The translations under genes were made by a program, and so were the position numbers. DNA of 5,077 nucleotides from Bacteroidales bacterium (GTDB lineage Bacteria > Bacteroidota > Bacteroidia > Bacteroidales > ML635J-15): NCBI GenBank assembly GCA_017997855.1, contig JAGOEF010000151.1, positions 1 through 5,077 on the forward strand, written 5' to 3'. The notes beneath the pieces are model-generated. The model saw nothing but the letters and a program-made list of their open reading frames with translations, had not been told where the DNA came from and ran no database searches. Shown piece after piece: positions 1-5,077 of the stretch; the stretch's first letter is position 1, and each line of letters begins with the position of its first letter.

Positions 1-570
1 TGTATAGGAGTCTTGAAACCGCTCCAGGTCAAAGCCCAGGGGAATTACTCTGAATTTGTCTTCGGGCGCAATGCGGTGCTCATAACACAACTCCTGCAAC
101 TGAAGATTGCTGATGGCAATTATTGCCGATGTTTTTTTTGCCAGATTTCTCTCGATGGTTTTAAAAACCAGGGTTTTATAGCGATTAAAGTAGGAATGAA
201 AAATATGGCCGTGAAACGTATGGACTATCACCGGAACTTTGCAATTAATGGCCGCGTACCGCCCGATAAAACCTGATTTGGACGCATGTGTGTGAACAAT
301 ATCAGGTTGGAAGTCTTTGATAATTTGTTTTATTTTTATATAAGCAATCCTGTCGAGTCGGCCGTTAATTTCCCGTTTCATTTCTGGAATAATAACAGGG
401 TCAAGCCCAAGTTTTTTTATGATATAATCGGAGCTTGCTTCTGATTCATCAATTGCTCCACCCACGAGAAGCGTTTCGTATTCGGGCGCCATATATTTAC
501 TCAGATAGGCAACATTGTAGGTTGGCCCTCCTAAATTAAACCGGTTTATAATTCGTAGAATTTTTGGCAT
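1..570 (-). CDS. GT4-type glycosyltransferase, N-terminal half (3' end beyond window)
   Basis: The minus strand is open for 190 codons from an ATG at 570 to the left edge, with no stop, so the gene is partial. The visible part is the N-terminal Rossmann-like, acceptor-side domain of a GT-B retaining glycosyltransferase. It begins with a beta strand (KILRIINRF), followed by the GGP turn at residues 14-16, HTHASK at 93-98, HTFHGH at 117-122, and VIPLGFDLERF at 175-185, the usual link into the nucleotide-sugar domain. The EX7E donor-site region would lie beyond the edge; full-length relatives are about 370-400 residues. Such cytoplasmic enzymes move a sugar from a nucleotide donor to a lipid-linked or growing glycan; donor and acceptor cannot be read here. 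The start is 3 bases after the asnB stop, so the two are probably translationally coupled. No Shine-Dalgarno sequence is visible. The family call is strong, the substrate unknown. Confidence 0.9.
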   Translation of the reverse strand, partial: MPKILRIINRFNLGGPTYNVAYLSKYMAPEYETLLVGGAIDESEASSDYIIKKLGLDPVIIPEMKREINGRLDRIAYIKIKQIIKDFQPDIVHTHASKSGFIGRYAAINCKVPVIVHTFHGHIFHSYFNRYKTLVFKTIERNLAKKTSAIIAISNLQLQELCYEHRIAPEDKFRVIPLGFDLERFQDSYT

Positions 571-573
571 AAT

Positions 574-2457
574 TTACATGTAATATTTTTTCCACCATTT
601 CTGAAATACCATCAGTGCCCAGATGTGAAGCTGTGCGTCTCCCGGATTATTACTTTTAAGTTTGCTTTTGAGTTCCTGAATGTAAGGGTAGTTGAAAATA
701 TTTTGCTCCCCAATAAAACGGGGTCCCAGCAAATCGTTGTCAATCGTCTGCCAAAGCTCGTTGCGCATCCATTTCAGCAGAGGTACCTCGAACCCGTGTT
801 TTGGCCTTCGGTACAGTTCTTCGGGAAGGGTACTCCTGAAAGTATCCTGTAAAATTCTTTTTTTCATTGTACCGTCGATTTTATATTCAATTGGAAGTTT
901 AAAAACAAAATCAACGACTGTGTGATCAAGAAACGGGACGCGAACTTCCAGGCTATTCCCCATCGACATGAGGTCAACTTTAGTGAGCATGTCGTTTTGA
1001 AGAACCATGTGCATATCGGTATACAAAATTTCGTTCATTTCGCTTTTGCCTTTCATGTACTGCAAACACTCCTCACGCTGCATACGCGCACCGGTTTTAT
1101 TAAGAAAATTTTCTTTGATTAAACCAGTCGGGTGTTGCTCCGACGCGAAACTAGCCCATGCAAAATATCTGTCTTTTGCCGAAAGTTCTTTGCCTTCGCA
1201 ATATTTGTTTAGCTGACGGAATTTATTTGTCAGTGAATTGTTTCTGGACTGGGGAAGTTGTTTCCACAACCATCCGAAATATCCGGCAATATGCTCACGA
1301 GCCCCGGGATAGATAGTTTTATAATGAGCCAGATGTTTGTTGTACCCTGCAAAAAGTTCATCGGCACCATCTCCCGATAGAGCTACTGTGGCAGTTTTGC
1401 GCGTGTGCATGCTGAGAATATGCACGGCTATGGCTGAACTATCTGCAAAAGGTTCATCTAGATAATCGAGTACCAGAGGCATTTGGTGTAACAGGTCGTC
1501 GTTCGACAACTTGAAAACGGTATGGTTGGTGTTGAATTTTCGTGCTACAAGCTCGGCATACGATGTTTCATCGAAGAATGGTTCATCGCGGTACCCAATC
1601 GAAAACGTATTCAGGTGGCTGGTCATTCCGCTGGCTAAAGCAACAATTACCGAAGAATCAATGCCTCCGCTGAGAAATGAACCCAAGGGCACATCGGCAA
1701 TTAATCTCCGCTTTACCGATGCATAAAGTAATTCTTGCAATTGAACCATTGCCTCGTTGTAAGAAATATCAGCGGTTTCACCATTAGGAATCCTGTAAAA
1801 AGCTTCAATACTGGCCCCCGTTTGGTTTATTATCATGCAATTGCCCGGACGAAGCCGCCTCACCTGCTGCAAAATGGTTTGTTCCCCGGGAGTGTAATTC
1901 AACCTGAAATAGTTAAACATCGACGACGTATCAATGTTTTTTCTGATTTGATAAGCCAGTATGGCTTTCATCTCTGAACCGAAAATTAAACACTCCGAAT
2001 CTTGATAATACAACAATGGATTTATTCCCATCCGGTCGCGGGCAAGTAGTAATTCCTGTTTTTCGTTGTCGTAGAATGCGATTGAAAAACAACCATTGAT
2101 TTTTTTTAGTCCTTCCTTCCCTTCTTTAATCAGCAAATACAGCAAAACTTCGGTGTCGCAGTTGCTGATAAATTTTATTCCTTCTTTTTCATACTCGTTC
2201 CTGAAACCGAGATAATTGTAAAATTCCCCGTTATAAACCAGGCTGTAGCGTCCCGTTGGGTCAGTGAAAGGTTGTGCTCCTGCATCAGTTGTGTCGATAA
2301 TCGAAAGCCGTGTATGCCCCAGTTTTGCAACATCACCCTGATATGTACCGGAGCCATCAGGACCTCTGAGGCGCAGTGTTTTTACCGCATCTTCAACGTA
2401 AGCGAACCGGTGGAACCCCGAGCTACCAAAGGCATATATCCCGGTTATTCCACACAT
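574..2457 (-). CDS. asnB: Asparagine synthase (glutamine-hydrolysing) / AsnB-family amidotransferase
   Basis: A 627-residue protein, the usual length for the family. The N-terminal glutaminase (class II, Ntn) domain starts directly with M-C-G-I, so Cys2 becomes the nucleophile after Met removal; this fixes the ATG at 2457. Glutamine-binding residues fit R50, NGE 76-78 and D101. The C-terminal ATP-pyrophosphatase synthetase domain carries the PPi loop SGGIDSS (263-269), LDEPFADSSA (333-342), SGDGADELFAGY (361-372), and EVRVPFLD plus KHGFEVP near 504-511 and 553-559. The known family reaction is ATP-dependent amidation of aspartate with ammonia from glutamine, passed through an internal tunnel. 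All catalytic elements look intact. A glycosyltransferase starts 3 bases downstream, and AsnB-like enzymes in polysaccharide clusters (WbpS type) can amidate sugar carboxylates instead. The sequence alone does not decide between the two. No Shine-Dalgarno sequence is seen; the upstream bases are AT-rich. Confidence 0.95.
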   Translation of the reverse strand: MCGITGIYAFGSSGFHRFAYVEDAVKTLRLRGPDGSGTYQGDVAKLGHTRLSIIDTTDAGAQPFTDPTGRYSLVYNGEFYNYLGFRNEYEKEGIKFISNCDTEVLLYLLIKEGKEGLKKINGCFSIAFYDNEKQELLLARDRMGINPLLYYQDSECLIFGSEMKAILAYQIRKNIDTSSMFNYFRLNYTPGEQTILQQVRRLRPGNCMIINQTGASIEAFYRIPNGETADISYNEAMVQLQELLYASVKRRLIADVPLGSFLSGGIDSSVIVALASGMTSHLNTFSIGYRDEPFFDETSYAELVARKFNTNHTVFKLSNDDLLHQMPLVLDYLDEPFADSSAIAVHILSMHTRKTATVALSGDGADELFAGYNKHLAHYKTIYPGAREHIAGYFGWLWKQLPQSRNNSLTNKFRQLNKYCEGKELSAKDRYFAWASFASEQHPTGLIKENFLNKTGARMQREECLQYMKGKSEMNEILYTDMHMVLQNDMLTKVDLMSMGNSLEVRVPFLDHTVVDFVFKLPIEYKIDGTMKKRILQDTFRSTLPEELYRRPKHGFEVPLLKWMRNELWQTIDNDLLGPRFIGEQNIFNYPYIQELKSKLKSNNPGDAQLHIWALMVFQKWWKKYYM

Positions 2458-2606
2458 GGCACATTGGTGTTAATCATTAATTTGCCACTTGAAAAAGCAG
2501 CCTGAACCAATGCAATTGCTTTAATTATTCCCAAATGAAAAGGGTAAAATTTTCTTGCGGAATATTTTTGTGCCCCCCACAGCTTCATGTCACCAGCAAT
2601 TGTCAT
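2445..2606 (-). CDS. Possible small ORF (53 codons) ahead of asnB, unrecognised
   Basis: On the minus strand an ATG at 2606 opens 53 codons ending in TAA at 2445-2447, overlapping the asnB start by 13 bases in another frame. A second in-frame ATG at 2588 gives a 47-residue version starting MKLWGAQKYS. The first half is basic and aromatic; the middle contains a short hydrophobic stretch (GIIKAIALVQAAF), too short for a confident membrane segment. An in-frame TAA lies a little upstream. The ORF begins about 11 bases after the transcription start predicted from the nearby promoter candidate. I recognise no family. It could be a leader peptide coupled to asnB, a remnant, or a chance ORF in the leader; there is no Shine-Dalgarno sequence to support it. 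Confidence 0.2.
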   Translation of the reverse strand: MTIAGDMKLWGAQKYSARKFYPFHLGIIKAIALVQAAFSSGKLMINTNVPCVE

Positions 2607-2623
2607 CAGTGTTAAATAAAATG

Positions 2624-2654
2624 TAAAGATATAATATTAATGATTTATATCCAA
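2624..2654 (-). promoter_or_regulatory. Candidate Bacteroidota-type promoter for asnB
   Basis: On the minus strand a TTG (2652-2654) is followed after 20 bases by TATCTTTA (2624-2631). This resembles the Bacteroidota housekeeping sigma pattern of TTG at -33 and TAnnTTTG at -7, with the last base off consensus. Transcription would start near 2617, leaving a leader of about 160 bases before asnB. The surroundings are very AT-rich, so a chance match is quite possible. Confidence 0.3.
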
Positions 2655-2681
2655 TACATTTTTACTGGCCTATCAATGTAT
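2654..2681. repeat. 7-base inverted repeat in the asnB upstream region
   Basis: ATACATT (2654-2660) and AATGTAT (2675-2681) are perfect inverted copies separated by 14 bases. The left arm touches the -33 TTG of the promoter candidate, a position where a regulator could bind. The arms are AT-rich and short, so this may be chance. Confidence 0.3.
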
Positions 2682-2694
2682 ATCTTATGCTAAT

Positions 2695-2752
2695 ACTGAT
2701 TAAATTGCAAATATGTATCGCACTTTTAGCTGCGCTTATCAACTGATTAAAT
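2695..2752. repeat. Pair of 11-base direct repeats downstream of the thioredoxin gene
   Basis: ACTGATTAAAT occurs at 2695-2705 and again at 2742-2752, 47 bases apart start to start. The second copy begins right after the thioredoxin stop codon and forms part of a weak hairpin (CTGAT/ATCAG, 2743-2757) that is not followed by a T tract, so it is not a convincing terminator. The role is unknown. Apart from these repeats, the promoter candidate and the small ORF, the 2458-2753 gap holds nothing else I can support. Confidence 0.3.
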
Positions 2753-2753
2753 A

Positions 2754-3158
2754 TCAGAGATTTTGTTTAATCGACGATAATAATTCAGTTTTTTGTACAA
2801 GTCCAGTATTTCCCCAAACCTGAATACCCGATTTAAACAGTATCAGGGTGGGAATACCTGAAACCTGATATTGAGTTGCGATATTTGGGTACCTGTCAAC
2901 GTCAACTTTAAGCACAATTACTTTTCCATCCATTTCGTCAGCAAACTCGGCGAGAATTGGGGATTGCTCCTTACAGGGCCTGCACCATTCAGCATGAAAA
3001 TCGACAAGTACAGGTATTTCTCCCTTAATTATCGAATCAAAGTCTTTTTCGTTTTCCAGCGCAATGACATTTTCTGAATGTGATGTTTTAGGTTTACCTG
3101 AACAGGCTACAGCCATAAGAACGATGATGGCTGCTAATAGTAAATGGGATTTTTTCAT
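2754..3158 (-). CDS. Thioredoxin-fold lipoprotein with CRPC active site
   Basis: A 134-residue protein with an N-terminal lipoprotein-like signal: K2 K3, a hydrophobic stretch to about residue 18, then an AVAC lipobox with Cys19 as the likely lipidated residue. After a short linker comes a complete thioredoxin domain (about 33-134). It shows the buried Asp53 in LVDF, the redox motif W-C-R-P-C at 58-62, Pro67, the KVDVD strand at 84-88 and the cis-proline loop GIPT at 101-104. The middle CGPC glycine of classical thioredoxin is Arg60, and the residue matching E. coli Trp28 is His55; both would be expected to change redox potential or partner choice. Family knowledge suggests dithiol/disulfide exchange in the envelope. 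The ATG overlaps the upstream DUF6132 stop in ATGA, so translation is coupled. The residues after Cys19 (SGKPK) are not the acidic surface-export signal known in some Bacteroidota, which favours a periplasm-facing anchor. Confidence 0.9.
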   Translation of the reverse strand: MKKSHLLLAAIIVLMAVACSGKPKTSHSENVIALENEKDFDSIIKGEIPVLVDFHAEWCRPCKEQSPILAEFADEMDGKVIVLKVDVDRYPNIATQYQVSGIPTLILFKSGIQVWGNTGLVQKTELLSSIKQNL

Positions 3159-3373
3159 ATTGTCTCATTTTTATTTTTATTGTTTCTCGATGGTATCAAA
3201 CCTGCTAAAAGATATCCTATAATGCCACCATATAAGGTGCTCAGATACCATTTCGATTGAATGGGGCAACTACCTGAGGCGCAGCCAACAAAATAATAAT
3301 AAGCATAGCCTGCTATTAGGCCGGCTGATGCGAATATTATTTTCCATTTGTGTTTGATAAGGAATTGTTTCAC
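3155..3373 (-). CDS. DUF6132-like small membrane protein with two conserved-looking cysteines
   Basis: A 72-residue protein. The start is a GTG at 3373: there is no ATG in frame after the elbB stop, and the protein has no internal methionine. Two membrane segments are predicted, about 12-29 and 45-61, joined by a short loop with C31 and C36 in VGCASGSCPI. Lysines and arginines at both ends (K2, K7, K9, K11; R63, K66, K68) predict, by the positive-inside rule, both termini in the cytoplasm and the cysteine loop outside. The VGC-SG-CPI loop and size match what I know of DUF6132 proteins, whose biochemical role is not established. Its stop overlaps the thioredoxin start by 4 bases, so the natural inference is that the exported thioredoxin acts on this cysteine pair, or that both serve the same thiol pathway. 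elbB ends 45 bases upstream. Confidence 0.82.
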   Translation of the reverse strand: MKQFLIKHKWKIIFASAGLIAGYAYYYFVGCASGSCPIQSKWYLSTLYGGIIGYLLAGLIPSRNNKNKNETI

Positions 3374-3418
3374 TTCTGTCTGATTAATAGGTTCGAAGTG
3401 AATAACAAAAAATATGGC

Positions 3419-4072
3419 TTAATGTTTTGAAAGAAGCTTTTTTAATTCACCTATGGCTGCCTCTATTCCTTCTCCTGTCTCATAAACACTGGAAGCAAGC
3501 ATATAGCATGGAGTCGAAATTACTTTGTTCACCTCATCAACCAACACTTGATTATATTGACAATTCTGATGCTTTCCACCCATTGAAACTATTTTTTCGG
3601 CAGTCGAAATATCGGTGCCAATAGTAACAGTAGCTCCCAGTGTTTTTGCAACAAGCACCGGTGCAATGCAAAGCGCCACAATGGGTTTTGATGCAGCATG
3701 AAAACTTCGCAACACTTCCGACACCTCTTCCGATACATCGAGTTTTTCTCCTTTAAAGGCAAAATTGCTGAGATTCTTTGCAGCACCGAAGCCTCCTGGG
3801 AAAAGCACTGCGTCGAATTCACCTGTTTCCAGTTTCGTCAGGGGTTTTATTTTACCCCTGGCGATACGGGCTGATTCAATTAAAACATTGCGTTTTTCAG
3901 GCATAATTTCACCGCTAAGGTGATTTATCACGTGGTGTTGATTGGTGTCAGGTGCAAAGCAACTGTAGTGGAAACCATATTTGCTAAGTGCATACAGCGA
4001 CAGGGTTGCTTCATGAATTTCGCTTCCGTCGTATACGCCACATCCTGATAAGACAACGGCAACTTTTTGCAT
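3419..4072 (-). CDS. elbB: ElbB, DJ-1/PfpI-family glyoxalase III-like protein
   Basis: A 217-residue single-domain protein closely matching the ElbB family in length and motifs. It begins with VVLSGCGVYDGSEIHE (6-21), containing the conserved acidic residue E18, continues with RNVLIESARI (61-70) and GGFGAAKNLSNFA (93-105), and has the nucleophile elbow ALCIAP with Cys135 as catalytic cysteine, then TIGTDISTAE (150-159) and STPCYML near 186-192. E. coli ElbB (YhbL) has been described as a cytoplasmic glyoxalase acting weakly on glyoxal and was earlier linked to isoprenoid production; its physiological role is uncertain. No signal peptide is seen. It starts 6 bases after the stop of the T9SS cargo gene, so it probably lies on the same transcript, without its own Shine-Dalgarno sequence. 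The redox pair follows 45 bases downstream; a role in reactive-carbonyl or thiol stress is only a guess. Confidence 0.93.
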   Translation of the reverse strand: MQKVAVVLSGCGVYDGSEIHEATLSLYALSKYGFHYSCFAPDTNQHHVINHLSGEIMPEKRNVLIESARIARGKIKPLTKLETGEFDAVLFPGGFGAAKNLSNFAFKGEKLDVSEEVSEVLRSFHAASKPIVALCIAPVLVAKTLGATVTIGTDISTAEKIVSMGGKHQNCQYNQVLVDEVNKVISTPCYMLASSVYETGEGIEAAIGELKKLLSKH

Positions 4073-4078
4073 AAGATT

Positions 4079-4930
4079 TTATTTGGTTAAAATCAGTTTA
4101 TGCGAAGATACAACATTATTTTTATTTACCTGAATTATGTAATTGCCGGCAGGAAGGTTAGCCAGATTGATTTTTTCAGCGTCATGATTTCTGATTTCCA
4201 ATACTTTTTTGCCAAGCATATTATAAATAATAATCGTTGCATTTTTAGCATTGGCAATATACACAAAGCCTTTCGATGGATTTGGAAATACCTGAACCTT
4301 ATCGGTATTTCCCATCATCTTGTCAATCGAAACAAAGTCGCCCAAAGCAAATGCATCAGCTTTAAGCCAACTTCCGGCTGTAGTGTTTCCGATATTGAAC
4401 CCGATAAGGCTGCTGTTTCCACCCGAGGTAATTCCAATCTGTATGCTGTCGGGAATCCCCCATGTGTACCAGTTTAGATTTAGAACAAATTGGGTCCAGT
4501 TGCTCTGAACTCCGGCAAACATAGTGTCGGCTGAAGCTATGATTTCACCCATATTGGTGAGCCTGATATAAAACAGGGCGGTGTCGCCTGTGGCCAGGTT
4601 AAACTTGGTGTATCCGCGGATACTTCCAGGAACATCGCTGAATGGTTCTCCGGGTATTGCCGTCAACCCCGACATTATACCAATGGTTGCAAGACCCGGT
4701 TGCAATCCCATTATCGAATTTTTTGTTTCCAGCTTAAGTGCTGCGGAATCTGAAAATACATCTGAGGTCTCTTTCGAGGCATTCAGACTTACCCAGCCGG
4801 TTAAGGTTTCTCCTAAAATAGTTGTGCTCCAGTTTTCGAAACCCAGATTGGCAACGCCTTGCTGTGCCCTGGCATTAAGCGAAATTATGGTTGAAAAAGC
4901 AATGATTAGTAATAGTATATGGTGTTTCAT
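4079..4930 (-). CDS. Secreted T9SS cargo with C-terminal sorting domain, function unknown
   Basis: A 283-residue protein with a Sec signal peptide (residues 1-22, hydrophobic core LLLIIAFSTII, probable cleavage after ARA before QQG). The body (about 25-200) is beta-rich and opens with NLGFENW, followed by a GW turn, SAALKLET and a glycine-rich GLATIG stretch. This layout recalls jelly-roll, carbohydrate-binding-like domains of Bacteroidota such as PCMD, but I could not confirm that family. Residues about 212-283 are a type IX secretion sorting domain (Por_Secre_tail/type A): VFPNPSKG (214-221), YNMLGKKVLEI (236-246), LPAGNYIIQV (259-268) and terminal KLILTK. The protein should cross the outer membrane by T9SS and be released or attached to the surface. 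No cysteines are present. The ATG at 4928-4930 has a strong Shine-Dalgarno sequence, unlike every other gene here. elbB follows after 6 bases. Confidence 0.9.
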   Translation of the reverse strand: MKHHILLLIIAFSTIISLNARAQQGVANLGFENWSTTILGETLTGWVSLNASKETSDVFSDSAALKLETKNSIMGLQPGLATIGIMSGLTAIPGEPFSDVPGSIRGYTKFNLATGDTALFYIRLTNMGEIIASADTMFAGVQSNWTQFVLNLNWYTWGIPDSIQIGITSGGNSSLIGFNIGNTTAGSWLKADAFALGDFVSIDKMMGNTDKVQVFPNPSKGFVYIANAKNATIIIYNMLGKKVLEIRNHDAEKINLANLPAGNYIIQVNKNNVVSSHKLILTK

Positions 4931-4937
4931 AGCAAAT

Positions 4938-4944
4938 CCTCCTC
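4938..4944 (-). promoter_or_regulatory. Strong Shine-Dalgarno sequence of the T9SS cargo gene
   Basis: GAGGAGG on the minus strand lies 7 bases before the ATG at 4928-4930 and confirms that start. Bacteroidota genes usually lack such a motif, and none of the other genes in this window has one. Confidence 0.8.
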
Positions 4945-4961
4945 AATTTAAATTGTTATTG

Positions 4962-4988
4962 TCAATGTATTATACAAAAAATGTGCAA
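4962..4988 (-). promoter_or_regulatory. Weak promoter candidate for the T9SS cargo gene and elbB
   Basis: Just after the putative tRNA terminator the minus strand has TATAAT (4969-4974), and also TTG (4986-4988) followed after 16 bases by TACATTGA (4962-4969), a poor match to the Bacteroidota -33/-7 pattern with short spacing. If a terminator separates the tRNA from this gene, a promoter is expected here, but neither reading is convincing and the region is AT-rich. Confidence 0.2.
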
Positions 4989-5012
4989 AAAAGTTTAGTT
5001 TTTTGTACACAT
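4976..5012 (-). terminator. AT-rich hairpin with T tract, probable terminator after the tRNA
   Basis: On the minus strand ATGTG-TA-CAAAAAA (5012 down to 4986) can pair with TTTTTTG-CACAT (4992 down to 4981) around a CTAAAC loop. This gives 12 base pairs with a 2-base bulge, followed directly by further Ts (4980-4976). It lies about 28 bases past the tRNA 3' end, as expected of an intrinsic terminator. The stem is AT-rich, so strength is uncertain. T-rich sequence on the other side means it could work in both directions, but no plus-strand gene approaches it. Confidence 0.5.
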
Positions 5013-5040
5013 ATTTTATTTATTTTAATAAAACGATTTG

Positions 5041-5077
5041 TGGTCCCAGAAGGGTTCGAACCTTCGACCCCCTGATT
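5041..5077 (-). tRNA. tRNA, 3' half (5' half and anticodon beyond window), isotype undetermined
   Basis: On the minus strand, reading from the right edge, there is the 3' arm of an anticodon stem (AA then TCAGG), a 5-base variable loop (GGGTC), a T arm GAAGG-TTCGAAC-CCTTC with a perfect 5-base-pair stem and canonical 7-base loop, then an acceptor strand TGGGACC and discriminator A at 5041. The next bases are CAA, so CCA is not encoded and must be added after transcription, as is common in Bacteroidota. The 5' end should read GGTCCCA. The anticodon lies off the edge, so I do not assign an amino acid; the short variable loop excludes a class II tRNA (Leu, Ser, Tyr). Confidence 0.9.

Noticed and set aside
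13..276. Plus-strand 87-codon ORF near the left edge.
   Set aside because: It is antisense to the glycosyltransferase, whose minus-strand frame is fully open with clear family motifs.
2743..2757. Small hairpin CTGAT-ATTTA-ATCAG at the thioredoxin stop, considered as a terminator.
   Set aside because: The stem is only 5 AT-rich pairs and no T tract follows, so I cannot support termination here.
3388..3400. GGTTCGAA in the elbB/DUF6132 gap, similar to the tRNA T arm, considered as an attachment-site remnant.
   Set aside because: Only 8 bases match, which is too short, and no integrase or mobile gene is present between it and the tRNA.
3589..3822. Minus-strand 77-codon ORF inside elbB.
   Set aside because: It overlaps elbB in another frame, and elbB is intact with all family motifs, so this is a shadow.
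4100..4477. Plus-strand 125-codon ORF.
   Set aside because: It lies wholly antisense within the well-supported T9SS cargo gene, and its translation shows no recognisable domain.
4581..5075. Plus-strand 164-codon ORF ending in VPEGFEPSTP.
   Set aside because: It is antisense to the T9SS cargo gene, and its end is the well-known artefact of translating the reverse strand of a tRNA T arm (GFEPST). Not a gene.
1..5077. Search for CRISPR arrays, insertion sequences, toxin-antitoxin or phage-defence genes.
   Set aside because: No repeated spacer pattern, transposase, terminal inverted repeats or defence-type domains are visible on either strand; the genes belong to metabolic, envelope and glycan families.

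Overview
The window is most likely a chromosomal piece of a Bacteroidota bacterium, probably Bacteroidales-like. The reasons are a secreted protein with a type IX secretion (T9SS) C-terminal sorting domain, a DUF6132-type membrane protein, AT-rich gaps, mostly absent Shine-Dalgarno sequences, a TTG/TAnnTTTG-like promoter candidate and a tRNA without an encoded CCA end. These are family-level inferences; no database search was run.

Every gene I can support lies on the minus strand, so transcription runs from high to low coordinates. From right to left: the 3' half of a tRNA (5041 to the edge); an AT-rich hairpin with a T tract that fits a terminator for it (4976-5012); a T9SS-exported protein (4079-4930); elbB, a DJ-1/PfpI-family glyoxalase-like protein (3419-4072); a two-cysteine DUF6132-like membrane protein (3155-3373, GTG start); a thioredoxin-fold lipoprotein (2754-3158) overlapping it by ATGA; a roughly 296-base gap holding a promoter candidate, small repeats and a possible 53-codon ORF; an AsnB-type glutamine-dependent amidotransferase (574-2457); and, 3 bases after it, a GT4-type glycosyltransferase cut off by the left edge (1-570).

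Three functional groups can be read. The T9SS cargo and elbB are 6 bases apart and probably share a transcript, though no common job is obvious. DUF6132 plus thioredoxin looks like a small envelope redox unit: a membrane protein with two cysteines predicted to face the periplasm, translationally coupled to a periplasm-directed thioredoxin. AsnB plus glycosyltransferase looks like the start of, or an entry into, a surface polysaccharide cluster continuing to the left, where AsnB-family enzymes sometimes amidate sugar acids instead of aspartate. I do not see a clearly new system. The most useful leads are the coupled redox pair with its altered CRPC active site, the amidotransferase/glycosyltransferase pair, and the unannotated small ORF in front of asnB.
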